NCBI GenBank assembly: GCA_945870455.1
Contig: CAMBSL010000017.1
Location: forward strand, 1 to 45,129
Origin: Pirellula staleyi DSM 6068
GTDB taxonomy: Bacteria > Planctomycetota > Planctomycetia > Pirellulales > Pirellulaceae
Direction: 5' to 3'
Length of the DNA stretch: 45,129 bases
The notes under the pieces were generated by a model. The model was not told where the DNA came from. It did no database searches and saw nothing but the letters and a program-made list of their open reading frames with translations. The position numbers were made by a program, and so were the translations under genes. Below are positions 7,417 to 16,080 of this stretch, in pieces. The first letter of the stretch is position 1, and each line of letters opens with the position of its first letter.

Positions 7417-9801
7417 TTAACGACGATCACCGCCGCCACCGCTACGTCCACCTCCGCCGCCGCCGCTTCGGCCACCACCGCCACTGCTTCGACCGCCACC
7501 ACCGCTTCGCCCGCCGCCACCTCCACCGCCGCTGCGACCGCGGAATCCACCGCCGCCGCCTCCGCGATCCGATCTTGGTCGTCCACCGCCGCCGCTGCTG
7601 GTCCGTTCAGGTCGATCACCAGAACGTTCTTCGAAAGGTCGATCTGGATCCACTTCACCTTCTTCGCGTGGCTCTCCGCCCTCAGCATCTTCTGCTGTGG
7701 CGAATTCGTCTTCAATACCCAGTTCTTCCAGGGCGCGACGGCGTGAAAGTTTGACACGATCATGGTCATCAATGTCGATGACAATCACTTTCATGGTATC
7801 ACCGACTTTGCAGACTGAGTCCACGCTTGGAACGTATCCACTTGAAAGTTCGCTGATGTGGCACAACCCGTCTTTGCCCGGGAGGATTTCGACGAATGCG
7901 CCAAAGTCGCGAACGCTAGAAACCGTACCGTCGTAGATCTTCCCGATCTGAACGGTAGCCGTGCATGCTTCAACACGCGTCATTGCTGCCTTTGCCGATT
8001 CGGCATTGGCACTTGCGACAGTGACGTTTCCTTCGTCATCGACATCGATCGTTGCTCCTGTGTCCTCTTGGATCGAACGAATATTCTTGCCGCCAGGACC
8101 GATCAGCGCGCCGATCTTTTCCGAATCAATCTTCGTTCGGAGCAATCGAGGTGCGTAACGACTGGTTTCGCTGCGAGGACGCGGAATGCATGTCAACATC
8201 TTGCGAAGTATTTCCATGCGGGCTTCTTTGGCTTGCTTTAACGATGAGCGAATGATCTCTTCGTTAATGCCATCAATCTTCAAGTCGAGTTGAATGCCCG
8301 TAATGCCATTTTGGGTTCCCGAGATTTTGAAGTCCATGTCGCCATGGTGATCTTCGTCTCCAAGAATGTCTGTCAACAAGACGAACTGGTCCGGGTCGCG
8401 AACCAAGCCAATGCTGATACCTGCCACCGGATTGGTAATTGGAACGCCAGCAGCCATCAACGCCAAGCAACCACCGCAAACGCTGGCCATCGACGATGAA
8501 CCATTGCTTTCAAGGATGTCGCTGATGAGTCGAATGGTGTACGGGAAGTCATCTGGGTCTGGCAAAATCGGTTCCAAGGAACGTTCCGCAAGCATTCCGT
8601 GACCAATTTCCCGTCGACCAGGACCTCGAATAGGCTTGCACTCACCGACCGAAAAGGACGGGAAGTTGTAATCGAGCATGAATTTCTTGGAGTACTCATC
8701 CATCATGCCGTCGACACGTTGCTCATCTCGAGGCGTACCGAGAGTGACAGTGACAAAGGCCTGAGTTTCGCCCCGTTGAAAAAGGGCGGTGCCGTGAGTT
8801 CGCGGTAGCAAATCGGTTTCGCAATGAATATTGCGAAGGCTCTTGCTATCTCGTCCGTCAGCTCGCATGCCTGCCAAAATAGAATCGCGAACGACTCGAT
8901 TCTCAAGCGTATGCCAAGCGCGGTATAGCGTATCTTTGGTCATAGCGCCTACGGCGGTCGCATCCGGAATCATTTCAGCCAGAGCAATGTTACGAAGCGC
9001 GTTGCATGCATCGTTGCGCGCTTGCTTGCCCTCAGTTTGCTTGGCTACTTTAAACCGATCGTAGTAGGCTGATCGCAATTGGCCAACCAATGCGGTGTCA
9101 TCCGGAATGTCGTACTTTACCTTGACAGGTTGGATCTTTTCGAAAAGTTCACGTTGCAACGAAATGACTTCGCGACAAATGCCGTGAGCAAATTTAATTG
9201 CTTCCAGCATTTCGGGTTCGGGCATTTCTTGAGCAAAGCCTTCGATCATGACAACTTCGCGCTCGTTGGCGGAAACGATCATGTCGAGATCGCTTTCTTC
9301 GAGTTGGGCGTGGGTTGGGAACGCTACAAAAGCTCCGTCAACACGACCAACGCGCGTGGAAGCGATAGGTCCTGTGAACGGAAGCGAGCTGATAAATAGT
9401 GCGCATGCGGCACCGTTCATCCCAAGAACGTCCGCGTCATTCTGAACGTCGCTGCTGAGCACGATTGATTGCACTTGAACATCATCGCGGAATCCCTCGG
9501 GAAACAAAGGACGGATGGGCCTGTCAATCAGACGGCTAGTCAGAGTCTCTTTGGTTGTTGGGCGGGTTTCACGCTTCAAGAAACCACCGGGAAATTTGCC
9601 GGCGGCCGCGAACCGTTCACGATAATCACAGGTCAATGGAAAGAAATCAGTTCCAGGACGGGATGGACCGGTCGAAACCGCATTGATGACAACGGTGTCT
9701 CCATACTGGCAAAGCACACAGGAGGTGGCTTGCTTGGCAAGTTGGCCGGTTTCGAATGCCAAAATCGAATCGCCAATTTTCTTTTCTACACGAATTTTCA
9801 C
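7417..9801 (-). CDS. pnp: Polyribonucleotide nucleotidyltransferase (PNPase)
   Basis: Phosphorolytic 3'-5' exoribonuclease and degradosome component. Domain order: first RNase PH domain (about 1-230), alpha-helical linker, second RNase PH domain with the catalytic region SNGSSSMASVCGG, KH domain with LIGPGGKNIRSIQEDTGA, and S1 domain (GKIYDGTVSSVRDFGAFVEI). Beyond residue about 700 is an acidic linker and then a Gly/Arg/Ser tail of repeated RSGGGG-like units to residue 794, longer than in most bacterial PNPases. GTG start with GGAAG about 12 bases upstream. It follows rpsO on the same strand, the classical rpsO-pnp order, after a 360-base gap with a hairpin. Confidence 0.97.
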   Translation of the reverse strand: MKIRVEKKIGDSILAFETGQLAKQATSCVLCQYGDTVVINAVSTGPSRPGTDFFPLTCDYRERFAAAGKFPGGFLKRETRPTTKETLTSRLIDRPIRPLFPEGFRDDVQVQSIVLSSDVQNDADVLGMNGAACALFISSLPFTGPIASTRVGRVDGAFVAFPTHAQLEESDLDMIVSANEREVVMIEGFAQEMPEPEMLEAIKFAHGICREVISLQRELFEKIQPVKVKYDIPDDTALVGQLRSAYYDRFKVAKQTEGKQARNDACNALRNIALAEMIPDATAVGAMTKDTLYRAWHTLENRVVRDSILAGMRADGRDSKSLRNIHCETDLLPRTHGTALFQRGETQAFVTVTLGTPRDEQRVDGMMDEYSKKFMLDYNFPSFSVGECKPIRGPGRREIGHGMLAERSLEPILPDPDDFPYTIRLISDILESNGSSSMASVCGGCLALMAAGVPITNPVAGISIGLVRDPDQFVLLTDILGDEDHHGDMDFKISGTQNGITGIQLDLKIDGINEEIIRSSLKQAKEARMEILRKMLTCIPRPRSETSRYAPRLLRTKIDSEKIGALIGPGGKNIRSIQEDTGATIDVDDEGNVTVASANAESAKAAMTRVEACTATVQIGKIYDGTVSSVRDFGAFVEILPGKDGLCHISELSSGYVPSVDSVCKVGDTMKVIVIDIDDHDRVKLSRRRALEELGIEDEFATAEDAEGGEPREEGEVDPDRPFEERSGDRPERTSSGGGGRPRSDRGGGGGGFRGRSGGGGGGGRSGGGGRSSGGGGRSGGGGGGRSGGGGDRR

Positions 9802-10161
9802 TACTTTGTACTTCCTTCGAAAAACTACTCAAAATACGATTCCGAGGCGATCAAACGGTCAATAGACTCCGCGCGGAGGACGCAAAGAATGCAGTCCGTC
9901 CCTATCATGACGCCCAAATGCCTATTCGCAGGGAACCTGTAAGAGAACAACACTAAAAGAGCCAACAAAAGCGGCTAGCTTTCAAGCAAGCCATTCGATA
10001 AAACACTGCCCAAGACGATCTCTGATCGGTGGGGCACAACTGAACGTTGCTGCCGACGACGTTTAGCAGCTAGCGAAACGGCGGACAGAGAACGAGTTCA
10101 ACTTCAACCACTAAAACGCCAAAGGCTGGTCTCAAAGAGCCAGCCCAGGTTATCACCATTC
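9802..10161. other. rpsO-pnp intergenic region
   Basis: 360 bases without a gene. It holds the hairpin just after rpsO (10124-10145, reported separately), and the pnp ribosome binding site near 9813. In many bacteria this region carries a pnp promoter and an RNase III stem for autocontrol, but I see no convincing long stem close to the pnp start. Confidence 0.5.
10124..10145 (-). terminator. Hairpin after rpsO, possible attenuator
   Basis: Read on the minus strand, GGCTGG and CCAGCC flank a ten-base loop, followed by TTTGGCGTTTTAG, a broken T-rich run. It starts 16 bases after the rpsO stop. The short T tract suggests a partial terminator or an RNA-processing site and not a full stop, which fits rpsO-pnp read-through. 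Confidence 0.5.
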
Positions 10162-10431
10162 TTACTTGCGGATATTCAGCCTACCGATGAGGTTCAAATA
10201 ACGTTGCGGATCATGCTTTCGCACGTAATCTAGCAACGAACGTCTTTTGCTCACCATCCGCAGCAAACCACGGCGGCTGGAATAATCTCGAACTGCACCG
10301 CGCATGTGCACTGTCATTCCATTAATTCGTTCCGTCAACATCGCAATCTGGATGTCTGGAGAACCGTTATCGGCCTCGTGGGTACGGAATTGACTAAGGA
10401 TTTCTTGTTTACGTTCTTTGGTAACGGTCAT
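10162..10431 (-). CDS. rpsO: 30S ribosomal protein S15
   Basis: 89 residues, the normal S15 length. Primary 16S rRNA-binding protein of the 30S platform. Conserved features are visible in order: the N-terminal helix (TKERKQEILSQFRTHEADNGSPDIQIAMLTERIN), the loop region with SRRGLLRMVSKRRSLLDYV, and the end RYLNLIGRLNIRK. ATG start; no clear Shine-Dalgarno. It precedes pnp as in many bacteria and is divergent from the ABC permease gene; 244 bases between the two starts hold no gene and should contain the promoters. Confidence 0.98.
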   Translation of the reverse strand: MTVTKERKQEILSQFRTHEADNGSPDIQIAMLTERINGMTVHMRGAVRDYSSRRGLLRMVSKRRSLLDYVRKHDPQRYLNLIGRLNIRK

Positions 10432-10675
10432 GTAAAGACAAACTCACATCTGCTTGCTACTGCGGCCTTAGGAAAACCCCGAATGGCCAAATTTCTACCC
10501 TGGATGAACGAATGTTAACGCCTTTTTCCTCTAATGCAACATCAATTGGGCCAGGAACAAGGTTAGAATCACGAGAAGTAGGCAGACATCCATCGAATTC
10601 CATTGCGCATGCGCAACGCGGGATGCTAGCTAACTACTTCAACCTGAACCATTTTCTGGTAAGCAACCCAATTAC

Positions 10676-11911
10676 ATGACTTTTCTCAATACCATCCGAA
10701 TCGCATTGAGGGCGCTTGCCAAAAACAAGCTTCGGGCTGGGTTGACGATACTGGGGGTCGTAATCGGTATCGCCGCAGTCACCGCTATGGTCTCGATCGG
10801 CTTGTCTGCTAGCGAGCTCGTTCAAGGTGAATTTCGAAATCTCGGCACCAACGTAATCATCCTCTCGCCGGGTAATCGTCGCGGTGCCAGAAGTGCACAG
10901 ATTCCATCCTTGACGGCAGCCGATGTGCAAGCGGTTAGCCGTGAATGTCCTAGCGCACTCGCAGCGACTCCACTCATTGGTGCCTCGGCACAAGTGATCT
11001 CCGGAAACAACAACTGGCGACCCAAAGAGCTGTTTGGGGTAGGTGCAGATTACATGTTGGTCCGAAACGGGCAGATGCGCATTGGTTCGTTTTTCGGCGA
11101 AGGAGATATCAACAATTCCAACAAAGTTTGTGTGCTCGGGGACACGGTTGTAAAGAAACTTTTCCAAACAGCCAATCCGATCGGTCAATCCGTTCGGATC
11201 AAAAACATCCCGTTTGAGATTGTTGGGGTTTTGGCCAGCAAAGGAGCGGATATTGTTGGAAATGATCAAGATGATGTTGTATTGATGCCCTATACAACTG
11301 TGCGAAAACGTCTCCAAGGAAGCAGTTTTGACAACGTGGACGTTGCCATGATTTCGGCTCGGAGTTCGGAATTGATGGGACAGGCCGAGCAGGAGATCAA
11401 AGCACTGATGATGGATCGGCATCGAATCTCGTTCGGACAACAACCCGACTTTGAAGTCCGCAACACGACAGAAATAGCTGGCGCATTCAGCATCGTGACC
11501 GGTACGATGACTGCGATGCTCGCCTCGATCGCAGGCATTTCACTGGTGGTGGGTGGAGTTGGGATTATGAACATCATGCTCGTCTCGGTTACGGAGAGAA
11601 CTCGCGAGATCGGTATTCGAATGGCTGTTGGTGCTCGACCTAGGGACATTCTTATGCAATTCCTCGTCGAATCGATGGTTTTGTCTTTGATCGGAGGCGC
11701 AATCGGAGTGTTGCTGGGCGTTTTGGGGTCCGTATCGTTAACCCTGGGGATCAACGCACTTTCAAGTGGCAGGGACTGGCCGATCGTGGTCAGTCAAGCC
11801 GCTGCAATCGTTAGCCTCGTTTTTTCCGCTGCAGTCGGTATCGGCTTCGGATTTTACCCTGCTTGGCGAGCCAGCAGACTCGACCCAATTGACGCACTTC
11901 GGTATGAGTAA
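10676..11911 (+). CDS. ABC transporter permease, MacB/FtsX type
   Basis: 411 residues with the MacB-like layout: one N-terminal membrane helix (RAGLTILGVVIGIAAVTAMVSIG), a large extracytoplasmic domain (about residues 45-270, MacB_PCD), then three C-terminal helices with the FtsX signature (GGVGIMNIMLVSVTERTREIGIRMAVGAR, and YPAWRASRLDPIDALRYE at the end). Such permeases work with a LolD/MacB-type ATPase in mechanotransmission, lipoprotein release or efflux. No ATPase or membrane-fusion gene lies beside it here, so the partner must be encoded elsewhere or the gene is separated from its operon. The downstream sigma factor starts 79 bases after the stop. Confidence 0.92.
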   Translation: MTFLNTIRIALRALAKNKLRAGLTILGVVIGIAAVTAMVSIGLSASELVQGEFRNLGTNVIILSPGNRRGARSAQIPSLTAADVQAVSRECPSALAATPLIGASAQVISGNNNWRPKELFGVGADYMLVRNGQMRIGSFFGEGDINNSNKVCVLGDTVVKKLFQTANPIGQSVRIKNIPFEIVGVLASKGADIVGNDQDDVVLMPYTTVRKRLQGSSFDNVDVAMISARSSELMGQAEQEIKALMMDRHRISFGQQPDFEVRNTTEIAGAFSIVTGTMTAMLASIAGISLVVGGVGIMNIMLVSVTERTREIGIRMAVGARPRDILMQFLVESMVLSLIGGAIGVLLGVLGSVSLTLGINALSSGRDWPIVVSQAAAIVSLVFSAAVGIGFGFYPAWRASRLDPIDALRYE

Positions 11912-11990
11912 CGTTTGACAAAACACGCTTATCAAGCCACTATTCACGGTTCGTGGTTGGAGTTTTCTTAATGATCGTTTGTAGGCTAGA

Positions 11991-12557
11991 GTGAACGACG
12001 AAGACGCATTGATTCAGTCCGCGCTTGCCGGCAATAGCTCGTCCTTCGAAGTCTTGGTAACTCGTTACCAAGATCGTTTGTACACAGCTATGATCAGTGT
12101 CGTCGGCAGTGCGGACGAAGCGGAAGATGTCGTTCAAGAGTCGTTCATCCAGGCCTATCTGAAACTAGATACCTTTCAACAACACAGCCGTTTCTTTACA
12201 TGGTTATATCGCATCGCTTTCAACTACGCCCTCGCTCGGCGTAGGCGGAATCGTGGTCATCTGTCGCTGGAACAGGGCCGGGAAATTGCAGGTACGGATC
12301 CGGTCTCCAAGGGTGAGTCGCCGGACAACCGCATGAGCCGCAGCGAAGACGTTCAACTCGTCCATCGCGCTCTAGCCGAACTTTCGGAAGACCATCGAGC
12401 GATTCTGGTTCTGCGTGAAATGGAAGATATGGCGTACGAAGAGATCGCTGAAGTGCTCAAAATTTCGATTGGAACGGTGCGATCCAGGTTGAATCGCGCA
12501 CGATTTGCATTGAAACAACAACTGGAAAACTTCCCCGAATGGAACCCAAATACTTAG
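11991..12557 (+). CDS. ECF-type RNA polymerase sigma factor
   Basis: 188 residues, GTG start. Region 2 is visible as DEAEDVVQESFIQAYLKLDTF..SRFFTWLYRIAFNYAL, and region 4 as LSEDHRAILVLREMEDMAYEEIAEVLKISIGTVRSRLNRARFALK, whose helix-turn-helix would recognise the -35 element. Regions 1.1 and 3 are absent, as in ECF sigmas. The NRGHLSLEQ linker is typical of the RpoE-like group. No anti-sigma factor gene with a zinc-finger motif or membrane helix follows, which is unusual for this group; the next 340 bases seem to have no gene. Target genes cannot be inferred. Confidence 0.93.
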   Translation: MNDEDALIQSALAGNSSSFEVLVTRYQDRLYTAMISVVGSADEAEDVVQESFIQAYLKLDTFQQHSRFFTWLYRIAFNYALARRRRNRGHLSLEQGREIAGTDPVSKGESPDNRMSRSEDVQLVHRALAELSEDHRAILVLREMEDMAYEEIAEVLKISIGTVRSRLNRARFALKQQLENFPEWNPNT

Positions 12558-12899
12558 GGCGAGAGCCCGATTGAAAACTACCAGACGCAAACCGCTCAGG
12601 CCGATTCTCCCATGAGCCAAAAGGGATGGCATAACCAGAATCGTTCCGCGAAGCGCCGAAGATTCCGGAAAATTGGCTTTGCGCAATGGTTCCTCCGCTA
12701 ACACCGCAACGTCGAAATTGTTGAGCGTCCGAGCATTCGAAGCACAACTGAATCCGCGACTTGACCGATAGCATATTTTACCCAACCGAAACGGTTGCTC
12801 GACGCGTCACTCGCGAGAGCAATTTACAACGGCTGGCATCGCACATGGTCATTGGAATTGATTCTCCAGCAACATGGGTGGTCCGAATTGCCTGACTTT
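12558..12899. other. Gap with no recognised gene
   Basis: About 340 bases between the sigma gene and the next small gene. A frame in phase with the downstream gene is open from a TTG at 12795, but the extra residues do not look like a continuation of a domain. No hairpin terminator and no anti-sigma gene were seen. Confidence 0.5.
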
Positions 12900-13154
12900 A
12901 TGAATATTCGGGAAATCGTTGAGGAAGAGATCTGCAACAAGCATCAATTGCTTCCGAAGGCTTTCCCGCTGACAGAAAAACTACTTCGCAAGCAGGGTAG
13001 CCCCTGCGGAATTTTTTATTGTTTACATGGCCCTCGTAGCATTCGATTGACTGCGGTCTTTGATATCGAAACTTCAAGGGTTCTGTTTTATGACTCTACT
13101 GGCCAAAGAGCCGGAGTGCGCTGCGTTAAGGATGTCGTCCTTGCAGCAGCGTAG
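12900..13154 (+). CDS. Small conserved-looking protein of unknown function
   Basis: 84 residues from ATG 12900 (a TTG 105 bases upstream is also in frame). The centre reads FPLTEKLL..GSPCGIFYCLHGPRSIRLTAVFD, with a compact pattern of alternating hydrophobic residues that suggests a beta-sheet domain, then a segment LFYDSTGQR. I recall similar short proteins in other planctomycetes but cannot name a family with certainty. There is no signal peptide or membrane helix. It lies 99 bases upstream of csrA on the same strand and may share its transcript. The function is not inferred. Confidence 0.6.
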   Translation: MNIREIVEEEICNKHQLLPKAFPLTEKLLRKQGSPCGIFYCLHGPRSIRLTAVFDIETSRVLFYDSTGQRAGVRCVKDVVLAAA

Positions 13155-13253
13155 TCCGCTTCACGTCCGTAGCTTTGCCACAGCCAATTGGGTTGCCGTG
13201 GTCGATGACTCCCCAAACCCACCAGCATTAACCTAGGGAATGGAATCTCAGTT

Positions 13254-13457
13254 ATGTTGATATTGTCCCGGAGAGAGTCCGAGCGAATCTATCTGGGCGA
13301 CGAAATAGTTCTGACTGTTGTTCGTGTTAACGGAGATAAAGTGCGCATCGGTGTCGAAGCACCATCGCACATCAAAATTTTACGTACAGAACTGGAATTA
13401 AACCTACACGATTTAAAACCGGTCCAGGAACAAAGTCCTAATCGTCGCGCAGCCTAG
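13254..13457 (+). CDS. csrA: Carbon storage regulator CsrA
   Basis: 67-residue RNA-binding dimer that binds GGA motifs in mRNA leaders and controls translation and stability. The CsrA fold is clear: MLILSRRESERIYLGDEIVLTVVRVNGDKVRIGVEAP, with the conserved N-terminal LxLxRR.xE and the IGVEAP turn, followed by the helix and a short polar tail. ATG start; AGGGAATGGAAT upstream contains GGA, so self-regulation is possible. A strong hairpin terminator follows 69 bases after the stop codon. In other bacteria CsrA/RsmA ties growth phase to motility; the partner FliW is not in this window. Confidence 0.96.
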   Translation: MLILSRRESERIYLGDEIVLTVVRVNGDKVRIGVEAPSHIKILRTELELNLHDLKPVQEQSPNRRAA

Positions 13458-13525
13458 TTTGGCTGATTTCAAAACGTGCGGAATGCATCAACCGATGCGC
13501 GTCGCACTCCAAAAAAAACCTAAAT

Positions 13526-13569
13526 CGTCGACCTCGCAAAGCCAACACAATGCGAAGTCGACGTTTTTT
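13526..13569 (+). terminator. Rho-independent terminator after csrA
   Basis: The stem pairs CGTCGAC (13526-13532) plus TCGCA with TGCGA plus GTCGACG (13551-13563), around a 12-base loop, with one unpaired base per side. Six T residues follow at once (13564-13569) and then GTTTT. It is the clearest stop signal in this part. A second small hairpin, GGTGGC-TTTT-GCCACC, lies at 13587-13602. Confidence 0.85.
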
Positions 13570-13726
13570 GTTTTCGAGCTCGGGACGGTGGCTTTTGCCA
13601 CCAAGGATCGGCTTACCCATCCATGTCCACATGTCCCCTCATGCTCAGCAAAAGCTACGATCTGCTTTCGCTCATCGAAAGGCGACACAATTGACCGCAA
13701 GATGTTGACCATCGCACGCTAACGGT

Positions 13727-13754
13727 TGCAGGCTAACCATTGCAGGCTAACCAT
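13727..13754. repeat. 14-base tandem duplication at the end of the polyprenyl synthase gene
   Basis: TGCAGGCTAACCAT occurs twice in direct tandem (13727-13740 and 13741-13754). The second copy contains the TAG stop codon (13747-13749, minus strand) of the polyprenyl synthase gene and its last sense codons, so the duplication gives a spare stop-containing unit downstream. Confidence 0.75.
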
Positions 13755-14787
13755 TGCGCTCGATTGCCGCTATTGCGAGTTGCCTCAGGGCTTCGACCGC
13801 TGTACTCGCAGGCAATCCGTTCAAAAACTCAATCGCGTCGGCGACTAGATCTCTGGCGAATTGCTTCGTGTACTCCGAAGCATCGCAGACATCCATCTCG
13901 TGTCGGAGTTCGTTTGCTGCAGAAAGCTCACCAGCATTTAACCTTCGGATCAGACCGTCACGACGATTTGCCGGTAGTTGCTCAAGCGTTCGAATGGCGG
14001 GCAAAGTAGGTTTAAACGACAGTAAATCTGTCCCGAGCGTTTTTCCTGCCTGTTCCGATGCTCCCCAAACATCCAGCCAATCGTCAAAAACTTGAAAGGC
14101 TGTGCCAAGATTTCGACCATATTGTTGCATTCGGAAGCACATCGATTCGTCGCCGCCGCCACTCCATGCTCCGAGTGAACAACTCACCGCGCACAATGCA
14201 CCCGTTTTAGCATCGAGTAATTCCAAATAATCGGAAACGCTCAATTCGAAATGCTTCACGCTCTGCCCTTGAAGTATTTCACCCTCGCACACCAGTTTGG
14301 CTGCATCCGCAATCCATCTCCCTGGGATCGTTGAATTCCCCCTGTTCGCCAGCCCGTATGCGTGTGCAAAAAGCCAATCGCCAAGGAGCACGCTTGCGGG
14401 CACGGACCAGCGCTGATGAACCGTTTGCTTGTGACGCCGCTCGAGGGCCCCGTCTAACACGTCATCATGAATGAGCGTTGCTGTATGCACTAGTTCGACT
14501 ACAACTGCTAATCGAACCGACTCTTCGGTCGGCTGACCTGAGGCCGATGCTGCAAGCAAAAGTAAACACGGCCTGAGCCTTTTCCCGCCGAGATCCGAGA
14601 CATAAGTCAACATCTCCGAAATTTGAGGGTTACTGGACTGTAGCTCGCGTCGGATCATCGCTTCGACCGCTTTCAATCCCTCTTGAATCGGAGCGGTCGC
14701 AGACTTCAACTGCTGACGGTAGAGCTGCGGATTAGAAGACGCGTTGGCAAGAGTCCCGGGAAGAGCGACTGTCTCAACGGATTCCAT
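13747..14787 (-). CDS. Polyprenyl (trans-isoprenyl) diphosphate synthase
   Basis: 346-residue prenyltransferase that extends allylic diphosphates with isopentenyl diphosphate, probably for quinone side chains. First aspartate motif LIHDDVLD and second FQVFDDWLDVWG are both present; GGKRLRPCLLLL is the conserved IPP-binding region, and KTGALCAVSCSLGA precedes the second motif. The first motif lacks the two-residue insertion of bacterial FPP synthases, which fits a long-chain enzyme (octaprenyl, heptaprenyl or similar). ATG start. It lies five bases after moaC on the same strand, so the two are likely co-transcribed, though no metabolic link is obvious. Product length cannot be fixed from sequence. 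Confidence 0.92.
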   Translation of the reverse strand: MESVETVALPGTLANASSNPQLYRQQLKSATAPIQEGLKAVEAMIRRELQSSNPQISEMLTYVSDLGGKRLRPCLLLLAASASGQPTEESVRLAVVVELVHTATLIHDDVLDGALERRHKQTVHQRWSVPASVLLGDWLFAHAYGLANRGNSTIPGRWIADAAKLVCEGEILQGQSVKHFELSVSDYLELLDAKTGALCAVSCSLGAWSGGGDESMCFRMQQYGRNLGTAFQVFDDWLDVWGASEQAGKTLGTDLLSFKPTLPAIRTLEQLPANRRDGLIRRLNAGELSAANELRHEMDVCDASEYTKQFARDLVADAIEFLNGLPASTAVEALRQLAIAAIERNG

Positions 14788-14792
14788 TTCAA

Positions 14793-15320
14793 TTACTCAC
14801 TTCTTTGGAAATCTCCGCGTGAGCCACCGGATTTCGCGAGGAGCATCACTTGGGAAATTATCATGGATCGATCAATGGCTTTGCACATATCATAAACGGC
14901 TAGTGCTGCAACACTCGCCGCAGTCAGCGCCTCCATCTCAACTCCAGTTGACCCAGTCGACGTCACCGTCACGACCCATTTCAATTCCGTCTCAGAAACC
15001 CAGGAATGAGCAACGTCAACGGAATCGATCAAAATTAAGTGACAAAGAGGAATCAACACGCTGGTTTGTTTAACGGCCTGGATTGCGGCAATTCTAGCGA
15101 CCGATACGCAGTCCCCTTTTTTTAGGGAATTCGATCGGATCGCCTCTCCCGCTGACTTCGACATTGAAATCAAACTGCAAGCTATTGCGGTTCGGTTTGT
15201 CGTTTCTTTGCCACCAACATTGACCATTTTCGCTTCGCCCCGTTCATTTACGTGGGTCAAAGCGGCGTTTTTGAATTGTTCCTCGTGATTGCTTGTACGG
15301 GGTTCTCTGGGAGTTGACAT
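14793..15320 (-). CDS. moaC: Cyclic pyranopterin monophosphate synthase MoaC
   Basis: Second step of molybdenum cofactor synthesis: converts the MoaA product to cyclic pyranopterin monophosphate. 175 residues from ATG 15320. The conserved core is present: VNVGGKETTNRTAIA, KKGDCVSVARIAAIQAVKQTSVLIPLCH, TGVEMEALTAASVAALAVYDMCKAID, and the end KSGGSRGDF. A longer frame exists upstream (to 15398) but it overlaps the peroxiredoxin end and the ATG at 15320 gives the usual family N-terminus. No moaA, moaB or moaE genes are adjacent, so the pathway is dispersed. The stop lies five bases before the polyprenyl synthase start. Confidence 0.95.
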   Translation of the reverse strand: MSTPREPRTSNHEEQFKNAALTHVNERGEAKMVNVGGKETTNRTAIACSLISMSKSAGEAIRSNSLKKGDCVSVARIAAIQAVKQTSVLIPLCHLILIDSVDVAHSWVSETELKWVVTVTSTGSTGVEMEALTAASVAALAVYDMCKAIDRSMIISQVMLLAKSGGSRGDFQRSE

Positions 15321-15372
15321 AGTAAAGCGAACTTCTTGGATTCCCGCATTCCGATGGAACATGTAACAGCAA

Positions 15373-15972
15373 CTAGGCCTTGTCGGCGTACTCGGCACCG
15401 AAAAACTCTTTGCTTTCCTCTACGGTTGCTTTGATCGTACGTTTGCCTTCTTGCCAGTTCGCCGGGCAGACTTCGCCGTTCTTTTCGACAAATTGGAGGG
15501 CTTGGACCATTCGCAGGGCTTCATCCACACTGCGGCCAAGCGGGAAATCATTGACCACTTGATGCCGGACGACCCCATCTTTGTCGATTAGGAAAAGTCC
15601 ACGCAAAGCAACGGAATCTCCCACCAATACATCGTAATCGCGAGCGATCTGCTTGTTCAAGTCCGCGACGAGTGAGTACTCGATATGACCGATACCGCCG
15701 TCTTTTCGAGCCGTGTTTCGCCAAGCCAAATGGGAGTATTCGCTGTCGACCGAGACTCCGATGACCTCGACTTCCAAATCAGTGAACTCTTTTACTCGGT
15801 CGGAGAACGATATAATTTCGGTTGGGCAAACGAACGTGAAATCCAATGGATAAAAGAATAAAAGGACGTATTTGCCTTTGAACTGGCTAAGGGAAATTTC
15901 CGCCACAGAACCATCCTTTAAAACAGCCTTGGCCTTGAAATTCGGTGCGGGTTTTGTCACGAGGACTGACAT
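15373..15972 (-). CDS. Typical 2-Cys peroxiredoxin (AhpC/TSA)
   Basis: 199-residue cytoplasmic thiol peroxidase that reduces peroxides. Peroxidatic Cys49 is in FTFVCPTE, resolving Cys169 in EVCPANW, as in 2-Cys dimers. The GGLG-like loop is GGIG (KDGGIGHIEY), and the C-terminal helix is EESKEFFG, near the YF motif that in eukaryotic-type enzymes favours over-oxidation. The long frame from 16188 is a read-through upstream; the ATG at 15972 is supported by GGAGAG seven bases before it and by the family N-terminus SVLVTKPAPNF. It is divergent from the MazG-like gene with 108 bases between the starts. The moaC start lies 52 bases after the stop. Confidence 0.95.
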   Translation of the reverse strand: MSVLVTKPAPNFKAKAVLKDGSVAEISLSQFKGKYVLLFFYPLDFTFVCPTEIISFSDRVKEFTDLEVEVIGVSVDSEYSHLAWRNTARKDGGIGHIEYSLVADLNKQIARDYDVLVGDSVALRGLFLIDKDGVVRHQVVNDFPLGRSVDEALRMVQALQFVEKNGEVCPANWQEGKRTIKATVEESKEFFGAEYADKA

Positions 15973-15979
15973 TTCGATG

Positions 15980-15985
15980 CTCTCC
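15980..15985 (-). promoter_or_regulatory. Ribosome binding site of the peroxiredoxin gene
   Basis: GGAGAG on the minus strand, seven bases before ATG 15972. It decides for the 199-residue start over the upstream frame to 16188. Good Shine-Dalgarno matches are uncommon in this window. Confidence 0.75.
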
Positions 15986-16080
15986 GGTAAAAATATGCAA
16001 TAAAGTTGGTTGCTAGCAAGCGTCACTAACACTACCGACCATCCTCTCCATTGTCCGCTAATCGTCAAGGCTACCGATCC

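Noticed and set aside
7353-7784. Ala/Val-rich frame over the PNPase tail
   Set aside because: It is the shifted reading of the Gly/Arg/Ser repeats on the same strand as pnp, with low complexity and no start context.
12372-12785. 137-residue minus-strand frame after the sigma gene
   Set aside because: Half of it is antisense to the conserved sigma region 4 and the rest has no recognisable pattern.
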